A DNA stretch of 51,410 bases from Paenibacillus sp. oral taxon 786 str. D14 (lineage in GTDB: Bacteria > Bacillota > Bacilli > Paenibacillales > Paenibacillaceae): positions 27,910-79,319 of the forward strand of contig NZ_GG695980.1 in NCBI RefSeq assembly GCF_000159955.1, given 5' to 3'. How positions within the stretch are numbered: the stretch's first letter is position 1; every line of letters starts with the position of its first letter. A program made the position numbers and the translations under genes. Positions 17,538 to 26,990 of the stretch are shown one piece after another. The notes beneath the pieces were generated by a model, which did not search any database, was not told the origin of the DNA, and saw only the letters and a list, made by a program, of their open reading frames with translations.

Positions 17538-17588
17538 ACAAAAAGAAAAGCTGTCTAGGGAAGTAAAAAAATCACTCTCCTAGACAGC
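17538..17588 (-). terminator. Rho-independent terminator after sulfatase 2
   Basis: Minus-strand stem GCTGTCTAGG / CCTAGACAGC (arms about 17579-17588 and 17550-17559) with a T-rich tail at 17538-17549, 15 bases past the sulfatase stop. Confidence 0.88.
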
Positions 17589-17602
17589 CTTAGGCAAGTT
17601 GC

Positions 17603-19111
17603 TTATGCTCCTGTTATTCTAATCGTATCAAATCGATCGGTACGAATCAGCTCCCGCAACAACTGCTCCGTCATCGTATGCCGGACGTGCGCGTATTCCG
17701 GTTCGTTCCATAGATTGTTATGCTCGTGAGGGTCTGCCACAAGATCAAACAATAGCCCCTCTTCCGAATTGATAAACAACGTTAATTTAAATTGCTCTGC
17801 AACCAGAGTTCGCATACGGGTCGTCTCTGGAGCATACCAATCCTCATCATATTCAATCAATGCTGGTCGAGCAGACAGCTCCTTGCCCGCTTGAACAGCT
17901 TCACGCAGACTACGTCCTGGCAAGCCTAAAGGAGGTGCGCTGTATACGCCTCGAGTATCCATTACAGCCTGATCGATACCCGCAAAATCAAGAATAGTCG
18001 GCACAAAGTCAAGCAGGCTCACTACGCGGTCACGATAGACGCCCTGTTTAGCGGCTTGGGGGGCTTTCCATATATACGGGACATTCAGTAGTTCCTCCCA
18101 AGGCCACTCCGCCTTGGTCAATAGACGATGGGAGCCCAAATATTCTCCATGATCAGCCATAAATACGATAACGGTGTTATCGTATAGCCCTAATTCCTTC
18201 AGCTTTTCCAACACCTCTCCTATACAGCTGTCCATATGCGTAATCATGCCGTACGTTTGTGCCAATACTTCCCTTAAGGTCGTTTCATCGAACTGTGTAT
18301 GACCAGGATGAACCTTCCGTAATCCCTTTAGCCAATCGATCGAATCCGCTTCATTCTCCCAGCCCTCCGGCAATGTCAGCGACTGTGGGTCATACATTTC
18401 ACTATAAGGACGGCATGCCGCGAAAGGATGATGCGGATCGGGGAAGGAGCACCAAAGATAGAAGGACTCTTCCGGCTGAAGGTTCTCAAGGAAAGCCACA
18501 GAGCGGTTTGCAATCCACCGGTTGTAGTGCAGCGATTCAGGCAGATCAATCTTCCAGTTTTGCTCGTATAAAAGATTCTTCTCATAGGCTCCTGCCCGCA
18601 GTAGCTGCTGTCTCCCTCCCGGTAGCTCTTGTTCAAGCCATGTCAAATAATCACCGTAGCAGTCTACATGTCCGCCTACACACTCTGTCGTTTGGTAGCC
18701 ATAATAACCACTTGGCAATGCTGTAATTTCCCCGGATTCCCACCGTTCCCTGCTCTCCCAGGAGAAGGCCATCTCCTCTCCATTACTTACAGAGCCGATC
18801 GGCTGATGATGCAGCTTACCGACGGCATGCGTCCGATATCCTGCCTCAGCGAGTACCCCTGGCAGTGTAGGCAACTGCTCGGGGACGGCGTTGCCATTCG
18901 TCAAGCAGCCGTGCTGTCTGGGAGTCAACCCCGTCAGCAATGTCGCACGCGACGGCATACACACTGGATTGTTGCAATATGCTCTAGCGAAGGAAACGCC
19001 TTCACGTCCCAACTGATCCAGATTCGGCGTTCGCACATCGGGATGTCCATGCAGTGACAGTGTACGAGCTTGCATCTGATCTGCAACAAATATAAGAAAG
19101 TTAGGCTTCAT
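17603..19111 (-). CDS. Family S1 sulfatase, predicted cytosolic
   Basis: Second type I sulfatase, 502 residues. It has the metal motif FLIFVADQMQ, the formylglycine signature CMPSR with Cys51, and the following ATLLTGLTPRQHG helix; FMADHGEYLG supplies further metal ligands. It starts without a signal peptide (MKPNFLIFVA), so it should be cytosolic. The ATG has a GGAGGA ribosome site six bases upstream. It is the last gene of the long minus-strand operon before the terminator. It is clearly diverged from sulfatase 1, so the two probably act on different sulfate positions. Substrate is inferred from context only. Confidence 0.9.
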   Translation of the reverse strand: MKPNFLIFVADQMQARTLSLHGHPDVRTPNLDQLGREGVSFARAYCNNPVCMPSRATLLTGLTPRQHGCLTNGNAVPEQLPTLPGVLAEAGYRTHAVGKLHHQPIGSVSNGEEMAFSWESRERWESGEITALPSGYYGYQTTECVGGHVDCYGDYLTWLEQELPGGRQQLLRAGAYEKNLLYEQNWKIDLPESLHYNRWIANRSVAFLENLQPEESFYLWCSFPDPHHPFAACRPYSEMYDPQSLTLPEGWENEADSIDWLKGLRKVHPGHTQFDETTLREVLAQTYGMITHMDSCIGEVLEKLKELGLYDNTVIVFMADHGEYLGSHRLLTKAEWPWEELLNVPYIWKAPQAAKQGVYRDRVVSLLDFVPTILDFAGIDQAVMDTRGVYSAPPLGLPGRSLREAVQAGKELSARPALIEYDEDWYAPETTRMRTLVAEQFKLTLFINSEEGLLFDLVADPHEHNNLWNEPEYAHVRHTMTEQLLRELIRTDRFDTIRITGA

Positions 19112-19136
19112 CTATATTCCTCCATTCATTCTTTCA

Positions 19137-19244
19137 TCACATTACCACTAAGATACCAGGAGCGCTCAGTGCTTTGTCGAAGCAAGCCTTAATATTATCC
19201 AATGACTCATGCACTATCCAGGCCTGCTTCACGAACGCCCCGTT
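19137..19244 (-). pseudogene. Possible C-terminal gene remnant (zinc ADH-like)
   Basis: The gap between the DgoD-like gene and sulfatase 2 contains a short open segment ending at TGA 19137, reading AWIVHESLDNIKACFDKALS near its end. The composition is protein-like and the shape recalls the C-terminus of zinc-dependent alcohol dehydrogenases. Upstream the frame is broken. This is a weak call. Confidence 0.25.
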
Positions 19245-19378
19245 GACCAGAGGACAGCAAGAACTCTATTGTTCTGACAATGTATAGCTGATCCGAATTC
19301 AAGCCCATGACAACAATATGCCAAATGCCACCATTAGACAGCGGTTTCCTGCACATTCCCCTTATCCGAATACCTTTT

Positions 19379-20527
19379 TTACCATTCTGCATAGGATCCG
19401 TCTTCATTGCGCCAAATAGGTGAATGCCAATTATGGCCTTTTTTCGCAGCTTCTCTAACAGCCTCCTCATTAATGGCAATACCAAGACCAGGCTTGTCAG
19501 ACACACGAACATAACCGGCTTCATATTGGAATATGTCCGGATCTATTAAGTAACCCGGAACATCGCTACCTTGATTATATTGAATACCTAGCCCTTGTTC
19601 CTGAATAACGAAATTCGGCGTGCAATAATCGACCTGGAAGCAGGAAGCCAGTGCAATCGGTCCAAGCGGGCAATGCGGCGCCAGACTAACATCATAAGAT
19701 TCCGCCATAGCTGCGATCTTCTTCGTTTCCAAAATACCGCCAGCATGAGAGAGATCCGGTTGTATGATATCTACGTAACCATCCTGCAACAGCTGTTTAA
19801 AGCCCCAGCGTGTGTACATTCGCTCGCCCGTTGCAATAGGTGTATTCGTCATTCTTGCAATCTCCCTAAGTGCCTCATTATGCTCCGGCAACACAGGCTC
19901 CTCAATAAACATTGGCCTGTATGCCTCCAGCTCCTTCACTAGAATCTTGGCCATAGTCTTATGAACACGGCCGTGAAAATCAACCGCAATTCCCACGTCT
20001 GGCCCGACAGCATCCCGTACTGCCTGCATTCGTTCCACTGCCTGATCAATTTTCCTATATTCATCTAAATAATGAAGCTCATCCGTCACATTCATTTTTA
20101 GCGCCTTGAAGCCAAGAGCTACCTGCTTCTGAGCATGACTGCTCACATCACTTGGCCTGTCTCCTCCAATCCAGGCGTATACTTTGATTTTATCGCGAAC
20201 CGATCCGCCAAGAAGATCGTAGATAGGTGCGTCATAATATTTGCCTTTAATGTCCCATAACGCTTGCTCAATGCCGGAAATCGCACTCATGAGAACGGGA
20301 CCTCCCCGGTAGAAGCCGCCGCGGTACATGACCTGAAAGTGGTCCTCGATCTTGAGCGGATCCTTCCCTATCAGATAGTCCTTCAACTCCTCGACTGCTG
20401 CCCTAATGGTAGAAGCTCTTCCCTCCAAAATAGGCTCTCCCCAGCCTTCAAAGCCCATATCGGTGCTAATCTTCACGAACAACCATCTAGGCTCGATCTG
20501 GAATAATTCCACAGCTTTAATTTTCAT
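19379..20527 (-). CDS. dgoD: D-galactonate dehydratase-like enolase superfamily enzyme
   Basis: Predicted to dehydrate D-galactonate (or a related aldonate) to 2-keto-3-deoxygalactonate in the cytosol. At 382 residues it has the length of E. coli DgoD. Mg2+ ligands are seen in VDFHGRVH (Asp), FIEEP (Glu) and ATGERMYTRWGF (Glu), with the catalytic His in LAPHCPLGP. The open frame extends 22 codons further up, but the ATG at 20527 has a perfect AAAGGAGG ribosome site eight bases before it and gives the family N-terminus MKIKAVELF. It sits between a decayed FAH gene and sulfatase 2. In this locus it would act on galactose oxidised to galactonate; the family is firm, the exact aldonate is not. 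Confidence 0.82.
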   Translation of the reverse strand: MKIKAVELFQIEPRWLFVKISTDMGFEGWGEPILEGRASTIRAAVEELKDYLIGKDPLKIEDHFQVMYRGGFYRGGPVLMSAISGIEQALWDIKGKYYDAPIYDLLGGSVRDKIKVYAWIGGDRPSDVSSHAQKQVALGFKALKMNVTDELHYLDEYRKIDQAVERMQAVRDAVGPDVGIAVDFHGRVHKTMAKILVKELEAYRPMFIEEPVLPEHNEALREIARMTNTPIATGERMYTRWGFKQLLQDGYVDIIQPDLSHAGGILETKKIAAMAESYDVSLAPHCPLGPIALASCFQVDYCTPNFVIQEQGLGIQYNQGSDVPGYLIDPDIFQYEAGYVRVSDKPGLGIAINEEAVREAAKKGHNWHSPIWRNEDGSYAEW

Positions 20528-20599
20528 AATATGAACCTCCTTTAAAATACGGTTCTCTTCCAATTGCATATATTGAGGATTGCGGATAATCAAGACATT

Positions 20600-20776
20600 C
20601 TACGAGCAACATTTCTTCATGACATTGGTCAGAGAGCCAAGCTTCTCAATCTTTACAGTAACGATGTTTCCATCCTTCAGCCATACCTGACTATCCATTC
20701 TATAAACTACAATGACGCCTTACGGCGTCCAGGTAAGGAGAAGATCAGATTATAATGAACAACAGGAGAAAAGCAT
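20600..20776 (-). pseudogene. Remnant of fumarylacetoacetate hydrolase family gene
   Basis: The gap upstream of the DgoD-like gene contains the C-terminal end of an FAH-family protein: WLKDGNIVTVKIEKLGSLTN then a few residues and a stop at 20600. An upstream segment with LIFSLPG, in another frame, recalls the family's DLIFTGTP motif. The rest of the gene is gone. FAH-family enzymes act late in some deoxy-sugar-acid pathways, which fits the locus. Confidence 0.55.
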
Positions 20777-20813
20777 GTCAGTTCAATCGGATGATCTCCC
20801 TTGAAATGGATTA

Positions 20814-23279
20814 CTACTCGATAACGCTTACATTACACGTATTGGATACGCTATGAATATGAGTGCATACAGCCCGGATCATGAGATTTCCTGGCACAGA
20901 GCCTTGCACAATGAGCAGTCCTCTGCCCAGCTCCGTCATAAGGCGAGTGCTCTGATAAGGTTGTACGTTATCGGAGCTTCCATTGTCCACCCCAAGAATT
21001 CGGCATTCGCCCTCCACCTCAAATTCAAGCTCTACATTCTGGTTTGTAATAGCATGCCCCTTGGCATCCACTAACTGCACGGTTACATGAACGACACTGT
21101 CTGAATCAATTTTAATCGTATCCTTATCTGCTAGCAGCTTGATAGAATGCACAGGCCCTACCGTATAAAGCTTCGAATCAACTACCTTTCCGCCTTGTTT
21201 GCCAATGGCTTTCAATTCTCCAGCGCCATAAGGCACAGCCCACTTGTAGATATGATCCTCAAATTGTTCAAGACGCTTCGTAGCAAGCAGCGAATCATTC
21301 AGATACAACGATACCTCCTCACAGTTCGAATAAACCTCGACTACAACGATCTCCCCATCCCGATAGTTCCAATGCGAATTCACGTCGTGCCAGAACCAAA
21401 CCCGCTGCTGCCAGCCACCCGGATTCTTCTCTACCAGCTCACCGGATTCATCTAGCCTGTACAAGGATTTCTCCAGAACCTGCGTTGCCAGATGAAGATG
21501 CGGTTCTTCATTCCATAGGCTCTTGAACATATGATAAGAAGGCTTCTCGAATCCAGCAAAGTCCAGAAGACCGAGATTCGACCCTTTCCGAGGCCAAGGC
21601 TTCTGAATAGCTTCTCCAATATGATCAATGCCCGTCCAGAGGAAAATTCCCGGAATATATTCTCTCTCCAGAACTGCCTTCCATTCATGCCACTGGGCCA
21701 CATTCTCTGTTCCCATAATCGGCTTGTCCGGATAATGATGGTGCCCATAATCATAGATAACTCTGCGATAGCTGTACCCTGCTATATCCAATTCGTCGAT
21801 AAATCCCGATTCGTAGCTGGCGCTAGGCAGGATGCAATTTGCTGTAACAGGTCTTGTTGTATCCAGCTCCTTGGTCCAGCGAGTCAAGAGCCGGGCTGTT
21901 TTGTCAATATCATACGCATCTCTTGGCAGCTGCTGAATGATCTCACGTATTTTATCCTTCCCGTTAGGCGGCAGTGTCCAGAAATAATTGCCTGATGCAT
22001 TCATGCCAAAATATCCTGTTGCCTCATTATATTTCGGATACGTCCACTCAATTTCATTGCCAATGCTCCACTGGAATATGCAAGGATGGTTGCGATCCCG
22101 CACTACAGTATTCTGAAGGTCCTGTTTGGCATATTCGCGGAAGTATTCAGCATGTCCACGAGTAATATAATCAACCTTCTGTTCCCCGCCATTGCTTCGC
22201 TTATCTTTCGGATTATCCCATTCATCGAAGAACTCCTCTTGGACCAGAAAGCCCATCTCGTCACATAAATCCAGGAAATCCTCCGATGCAGGGTTATGGG
22301 CCGTTCTGATCGCATTGCATCCGCATTCCTTCAGCTTCTCCAATCTGCGTCTCCATACATCCAGAGGAACAGCTGCTCCTACCAACCCACCATCATGATG
22401 GAGATTTACACCCTTGATCAAGGTATTCCGTCCATTGAAAAAGAAACCTTTGTCCGGATCAAATCTGAACTCTCGAATCCCTATAGTGTCCTCTACAGTC
22501 TGAATGATTCGCCCGCTTGTTACAACTTCAACACTTACACGGTACAGCTTGGCTGCATGAATCTCCCATCTCTGCGGATTTGGGATCGTCCATTCTAATG
22601 AAAGCTCCTCCGATTGATTCGCTGCTAGGGAGCAAGTCTTGACTTGCTTGGCCACAAGCTGATTATCAGGGCCAAATATTTTGCCGATAATTTCGGCTTG
22701 CTTGCTAACAGCTTCATCATTCTGCAACGTTATTCTGCCTTGCACAATTGCTGACGAGTCACTCACTATCGGCGTCGTATAATAGGTGCCCCATACGGGG
22801 ATATGCAGCTTCGGAACAATATGAAGGGCTACCTTCCGATAAATGCCTGAGCCCGTATACCACCTACTGTCCGCATATCGGGAATGATCAACCTTCACGG
22901 CAATGATATTTTCTTCACCTATGTCATTCAGGTAATCGGTTACATCCACCAGACATGGCGAATAACCGTAAGGGTGGAACCGTACAAGTTCACCATTACA
23001 GTATATGCTTGCTCGATTATATATGCCGTCAAAGTTAATAATTACCTTGCTTTGGTCCATCTCAGGCGTTGTCGTAAAGCGCTTTCTATACCAACCAATA
23101 CCCCCTGGTAGATAACCCGTGCAAGCTTCCCCCTTCTCTTGATCAAAAGGAAATTCCACACTCCAATCATGGGGTAAACTTAATGTTCTCCACGAGGAGT
23201 CATCGGTCGCCAGCAAGTGCGGAGCCTCTGGCTCCCCCAACATAAACTTCCAGTCCTGAATAAAAGGAATACCTCTCAT
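20814..23279 (-). CDS. GH2 beta-galactosidase-like enzyme
   Basis: Cytosolic glycoside hydrolase of 821 residues with GH2 jelly-roll (about 1-190), immunoglobulin-like and TIM-barrel domains, and a C-terminal DUF4982/Ig-like region. The likely acid/base Glu is in FQWSIGNEIEW and the nucleophile Glu in IMGTENVAQW. The open frame starts at 23357, but the ATG at 23279 has a GGGAGAG ribosome site seven bases upstream and gives the usual GH2 beginning (MRGIPFIQDWKF). There is no signal peptide. It follows the aldehyde dehydrogenase by about 200 bases. It probably removes beta-linked galactose from imported oligosaccharides; other beta-hexosides are possible. Confidence 0.85.
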   Translation of the reverse strand: MRGIPFIQDWKFMLGEPEAPHLLATDDSSWRTLSLPHDWSVEFPFDQEKGEACTGYLPGGIGWYRKRFTTTPEMDQSKVIINFDGIYNRASIYCNGELVRFHPYGYSPCLVDVTDYLNDIGEENIIAVKVDHSRYADSRWYTGSGIYRKVALHIVPKLHIPVWGTYYTTPIVSDSSAIVQGRITLQNDEAVSKQAEIIGKIFGPDNQLVAKQVKTCSLAANQSEELSLEWTIPNPQRWEIHAAKLYRVSVEVVTSGRIIQTVEDTIGIREFRFDPDKGFFFNGRNTLIKGVNLHHDGGLVGAAVPLDVWRRRLEKLKECGCNAIRTAHNPASEDFLDLCDEMGFLVQEEFFDEWDNPKDKRSNGGEQKVDYITRGHAEYFREYAKQDLQNTVVRDRNHPCIFQWSIGNEIEWTYPKYNEATGYFGMNASGNYFWTLPPNGKDKIREIIQQLPRDAYDIDKTARLLTRWTKELDTTRPVTANCILPSASYESGFIDELDIAGYSYRRVIYDYGHHHYPDKPIMGTENVAQWHEWKAVLEREYIPGIFLWTGIDHIGEAIQKPWPRKGSNLGLLDFAGFEKPSYHMFKSLWNEEPHLHLATQVLEKSLYRLDESGELVEKNPGGWQQRVWFWHDVNSHWNYRDGEIVVVEVYSNCEEVSLYLNDSLLATKRLEQFEDHIYKWAVPYGAGELKAIGKQGGKVVDSKLYTVGPVHSIKLLADKDTIKIDSDSVVHVTVQLVDAKGHAITNQNVELEFEVEGECRILGVDNGSSDNVQPYQSTRLMTELGRGLLIVQGSVPGNLMIRAVCTHIHSVSNTCNVSVIE

Positions 23280-23455
23280 CTCTAAACTCTCCCTTCGTCC
23301 ATCCTCATCTATAAACGCGGCACTCGACACATAGCAGACTCGTTCCTCGTGCGCCATTATGCGATTCTTCTGATTGATAAATCATAAATTCGTCCATTGG
23401 ATCAATGTAAAGAAAAATGTCGTCTCCTTCGGCACCCCATCCTAATAGGGAATCA

Positions 23456-23479
23456 GCCTGCGGTCGGTAAACCGCAGGC
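23456..23479 (-). terminator. Stem-loop after aldehyde dehydrogenase gene
   Basis: A perfect 8-base-pair stem GCCTGCGG/CCGCAGGC with an 8-base loop lies 9 bases past the aldehyde dehydrogenase stop. No T-run follows on the minus strand, so it may stabilise or partly terminate the transcript. Confidence 0.5.
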
Positions 23480-23487
23480 CAGTCTCA

Positions 23488-24954
23488 TTACTTATAATTC
23501 AAGTAGACAACACGCTTCTGCATGTAGCCTTCCAGTCCGTATTCGCCATCCTCGCCGCCCAGACCGCTCAGCTTATGTCCGCTATGATAACCTTGCATAC
23601 AGCCGGACATACCTTGATTGACGAACACGGTGCCAACCTGAAGCACGTCCGTACCGTGCATCATCTTCTTCATATCGCTTGTGAACAAGTAAGCAGACAA
23701 GCCCAGCTCACTTGAGTTGGTAATTTCAATCGCTTCTTCGAAGCTGGAGATTTTTACAATCGGTAACACCGGACCGAATATTTCCTTCTGTGCTGCAGCC
23801 ATATCCGGTTTCACATCAACAAGCACAGTTGGCTCGTACCAGTAGCCTTTATCGAAAATGCCGCCAGTTGGACGTTTGCCCCCTGCCGCTACTTTGGCGC
23901 CTTGTGCGACCGTTTCTTGAACAATTTCTTCGATCTTCTTCAGATCATTGCCATTCGCTTTTGGCCCCATCGTTACACTGCTATCGAAGGGATCTCCAAC
24001 TTTAATCGATTTCATATGCTCCAGCAGCTTGGCTGTGAAAGCTTCGGCCACCTGTTCGTGAACCAGCACCAGCTCATTGCACACACATACCTGTCCGCAG
24101 TTCGCGAATCTTGCGGAAACTGCTGCTGCCGCCGCCTGGTCAATATCCGCATCCTCCAGAACGATGAACGGAGCTTTTCCGCCGAGCTCCAGTGACAAAG
24201 CTGTAATGTTATCGGAAGCGGCCTTGTAAATTTGTTGACCTGCCCGTACACTGCCGGTAACAGTTACCAGCTTTGTAATCGGACTGCTTACCAGAAGCTG
24301 TCCTACCTCAGCTCCTGTGCCCGTCACGAAGTTCGCTACTCCTGGAGGGAAGCCTACCTCATGAATCAGGTTGAAAAATTCAGCCGATGCGATCGGCGTC
24401 AGCTCATGTGGTTTAATAATCATAGTATTGCCTGTCACCAGTGCCGGGCCAAGCTTTCTGCCGATCAAGGCTAACGGATAGTTCCACGCACATAAGCCAA
24501 TAGTGACACCGTAAGGAACCTTGCGAATTTGCAGCATTTCTCCTTCCTTATTGGACGGAAGGATATCTCCTTTAATTTTGTTGGCTGATTCCACCGCGTA
24601 CATCATATAAGCCATCGTATCGTCCACTTCACCAAGCGCTTCACGGTACGTCTTGCCCTGCTCCATCACAAGAAGCTTGGCAAGAAACTCTCGCTTCTCC
24701 TTCACCTTCTCAACCAACTTCACCAAATAAGACGCGCGCTTCACAGAAGGGAGCGCTTGCCAAGCCTGTTGAGCCCGCTCAGATGATTCCAGTGCCCTCT
24801 GTACACCCTTGGCAGTAGCATCGCTCACAAGCCCAATCACTTCTTCATTCGCTGGATTCTGCACCTCAATTAGTCGATCCGAGGCAGAATCCACCCATTC
24901 ACCGTCAATATATAAACGATAATATTCCTGTCCATTGCGATTGCCCTTCATCAT
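23488..24954 (-). CDS. Aldehyde dehydrogenase, AldA-like; candidate anhydrogalactose dehydrogenase
   Basis: NAD(P)-dependent aldehyde dehydrogenase of 488 residues. The catalytic Cys is in FANCGQVCVCNE, the general-base Glu in LSLELGGKAPF, and cofactor contacts in VTVTGSVRAG and CAWNYPL. NCGQVC with an adjacent CNE is typical of the lactaldehyde dehydrogenase AldA group. Known 3,6-anhydro-L-galactose dehydrogenases of agar degraders belong to this superfamily, so in this locus oxidation of anhydro-L-galactose to anhydrogalactonate is my preferred role. Lactaldehyde is the alternative, and its place at the end of the CoA module allows a role there too. The ATG has an AAAGGAG ribosome site. Confidence 0.85.
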   Translation of the reverse strand: MMKGNRNGQEYYRLYIDGEWVDSASDRLIEVQNPANEEVIGLVSDATAKGVQRALESSERAQQAWQALPSVKRASYLVKLVEKVKEKREFLAKLLVMEQGKTYREALGEVDDTMAYMMYAVESANKIKGDILPSNKEGEMLQIRKVPYGVTIGLCAWNYPLALIGRKLGPALVTGNTMIIKPHELTPIASAEFFNLIHEVGFPPGVANFVTGTGAEVGQLLVSSPITKLVTVTGSVRAGQQIYKAASDNITALSLELGGKAPFIVLEDADIDQAAAAAVSARFANCGQVCVCNELVLVHEQVAEAFTAKLLEHMKSIKVGDPFDSSVTMGPKANGNDLKKIEEIVQETVAQGAKVAAGGKRPTGGIFDKGYWYEPTVLVDVKPDMAAAQKEIFGPVLPIVKISSFEEAIEITNSSELGLSAYLFTSDMKKMMHGTDVLQVGTVFVNQGMSGCMQGYHSGHKLSGLGGEDGEYGLEGYMQKRVVYLNYK

Positions 24955-25031
24955 GTATACCCATCTCCTTTAATTATTATAGTGAGGTAGTAAGAATAAA
25001 AATTTTCTAACAGGGCTTTCTTCTACGAACT

Positions 25032-25805
25032 TTACATCCCCTTGAATTCTGGAGCTCTCTTCTCCTTAAAAGCTGCCTTTCCCTCTTGCGCATCCCTGGT
25101 TGTGAAACAGAAGGAGAACAAACTGTTCTCGTATTGCAAGCCTGCATCAAGCGGCATATTCATAGCCGCACGAAGCGCAAGCTTAGCGTTCTCTACAGCG
25201 ATTGGACTGTATCCGGCAATTGTGTGCGCTGTCTCGTAGACAAGCTTTTTCAACTGATCTAACTCAACGACCTGCTCTACCAATCCACAACGCAAAGCCT
25301 CTTCTGCCGTCAATAGTCTGCCCGTTAAGACCATCTCTGCAGCCTTCCCTGCGCCTACCACTCTCGGCAGTAGCTGTGTGCTGCCGCTGCCTCCGATCCA
25401 GCCCAGCTTTATTTCACCTGCGCCAAACTTAGCATTGGAAGAAGCTATGCGAATATCTGCATGCAAGGCAAGCTCGAGTCCCCCACCAATTGCATAGCCA
25501 TTGACCATTGCAATTACAGGCTTGCGAATGCTGCGAATCGCCATACAATAATCGTCGCGGTTACGCAGATCCCATGGACTTCCGTAATCGTCCAATACCT
25601 CAATATCACTTCCAGCCGAGAAGCTTTTCTCACCCTCGCCAGTCAAAACGACGACCCTTATCCTTTTGTCCCTATTAATTTCCTGACAAAGAAGACTCAA
25701 CCTCTCACCCATCGCACGAGTGACAGTATTCAGTTTGTCTGGCCTGGATAGGGTAATCGTCCCGATATAGTTGTCAACCTCATACCGAATATCATTATTC
25801 TCCAT
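25032..25805 (-). CDS. Enoyl-CoA hydratase/isomerase (crotonase) family protein
   Basis: Crotonase-fold enzyme of 257 residues acting on a CoA thioester. Oxyanion-hole regions SAGSDIEVLDD and AIGGGLELALHAD are present. Both acidic positions of hydratases appear kept: Glu in GAGEIKLGWIGG and Glu in GAGKAAEMVLTG, which favours a hydratase over a pure isomerase. The ATG overlaps the end of the CoA-transferase 1 gene by 11 bases and has an AGGGGG ribosome site, so the two are translationally coupled. The substrate is unknown; the coupling means it probably acts on the acyl-CoA made by the transferase. Confidence 0.87.
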   Translation of the reverse strand: MENNDIRYEVDNYIGTITLSRPDKLNTVTRAMGERLSLLCQEINRDKRIRVVVLTGEGEKSFSAGSDIEVLDDYGSPWDLRNRDDYCMAIRSIRKPVIAMVNGYAIGGGLELALHADIRIASSNAKFGAGEIKLGWIGGSGSTQLLPRVVGAGKAAEMVLTGRLLTAEEALRCGLVEQVVELDQLKKLVYETAHTIAGYSPIAVENAKLALRAAMNMPLDAGLQYENSLFSFCFTTRDAQEGKAAFKEKRAPEFKGM

Positions 25806-26985
25806 CGATCAACCCCCTATCATCGTTTACTTTGGAAGCCTCGAGCCCGAAATCCTTATTAATTTGTGCAGTATGTTCGCCGACAGGAGGCGCTCCCTTT
25901 ACATGTTTAAGAAGTTGGCCGTTCACCCTAGCCGGATATCGGGTCGTCTTGAACACAGCTCCACTTGGCCTTACGACCTCCTGGAACATATCCAGTACTT
26001 TAATTCCTTCATGCTGGAGAGCTTGCTCCCAATCAAACACCTCTGCGCACCAATAATCAGCCCGCTCCAAAATATCGAGCCAGTGCTTTGTCGACCTCGT
26101 CTTCAGATGACAATTCAATAATTGCTTAATGGTATCGCGCTCATCGAACCAGGACTCCTGCTCTGTATATTGGAGCAGCTCTTCGCACTGTAGCAGCTTT
26201 CCTAGCGTAAGAATGGAGCCCATAGCCAAAGCGATATACCCATCCTTTGTTTCATAGATGCCATACGGTGCGCCTAAATAGGCATGCGCATTGTGGAACC
26301 CACTCCGCTTGGGAAGTTCTCTAGGCTCCTTGTTCATATAAGCACTCAGCACTTCAAATTGAAAGTCTAGCGCTGCCTCCATCAGACTAATTTCTACAAA
26401 CCCTCCGACGCCTGTTTTCTCCCGCTTATACAGCAAGCCAAGTAAGGCCTGAACAAATATCGAGCTTGTATGCAAATCGATTGTTGCCAGTCCGAAGGGG
26501 ACCGGTGGCTGTTCGGCATCGCCGTTCAGCCATGCGAGACCGGACAATGATTGCACGAGCAAATCCTGTCCCGGTTTGTTCTTCCAGGGACCTTCCACAC
26601 CATAGCCGGTAATACTGCCGTATATGATGCCAGGATTCAGCTCCTTAACTGACTCATAGTCCAGACCTAGCTTCTGCATCGTGCCGGGACGGAAATTTTC
26701 TATGACTACATCCGCCTTCTGTATCAGCTGTTTGACTCTAACGAGATCGGCCGGATCCTTCAGGTTGGCAGCATAGCTCTCTTTGTTCCGATTCATCGAT
26801 TGGAATACGGTACTCTCCCCATCGACCCGAAGATTAGATAAGGTTAATTGACGGCTTCCATCACCCGCATTCGGTCGTTCAATCTTGATAACTCGAGCCC
26901 CCAGATCAGCTAGCCGAAGCGCAGATACAGGCCCTGCCAAATATTGACTGAAATCCAATACAACGATATCCTCTAATAGCTTCAT
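25795..26985 (-). CDS. Family III (CaiB/BaiF) CoA-transferase 1
   Basis: CoA-transferase of 396 residues that moves CoA between carboxylic acids through an aspartyl anhydride. The N-terminal VLDFSQYLAGP and ARVIKIERP motifs and the region GPWKNKPGQDLLVQ are typical; the predicted catalytic Asp is in FGLATIDLHTSS (about residue 170). The open frame starts at a GTG at 26994, but the ATG at 26985 lies right after the GGGAGG ribosome site and five bases past the previous stop. It is embedded between the cytosolic binding-protein-like gene and the crotonase gene. Substrates are unknown. It is the most canonical of the three paralogues. Confidence 0.9.
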   Translation of the reverse strand: MKLLEDIVVLDFSQYLAGPVSALRLADLGARVIKIERPNAGDGSRQLTLSNLRVDGESTVFQSMNRNKESYAANLKDPADLVRVKQLIQKADVVIENFRPGTMQKLGLDYESVKELNPGIIYGSITGYGVEGPWKNKPGQDLLVQSLSGLAWLNGDAEQPPVPFGLATIDLHTSSIFVQALLGLLYKREKTGVGGFVEISLMEAALDFQFEVLSAYMNKEPRELPKRSGFHNAHAYLGAPYGIYETKDGYIALAMGSILTLGKLLQCEELLQYTEQESWFDERDTIKQLLNCHLKTRSTKHWLDILERADYWCAEVFDWEQALQHEGIKVLDMFQEVVRPSGAVFKTTRYPARVNGQLLKHVKGAPPVGEHTAQINKDFGLEASKVNDDRGLIDGE

Positions 26986-26990
26986 CCTGT

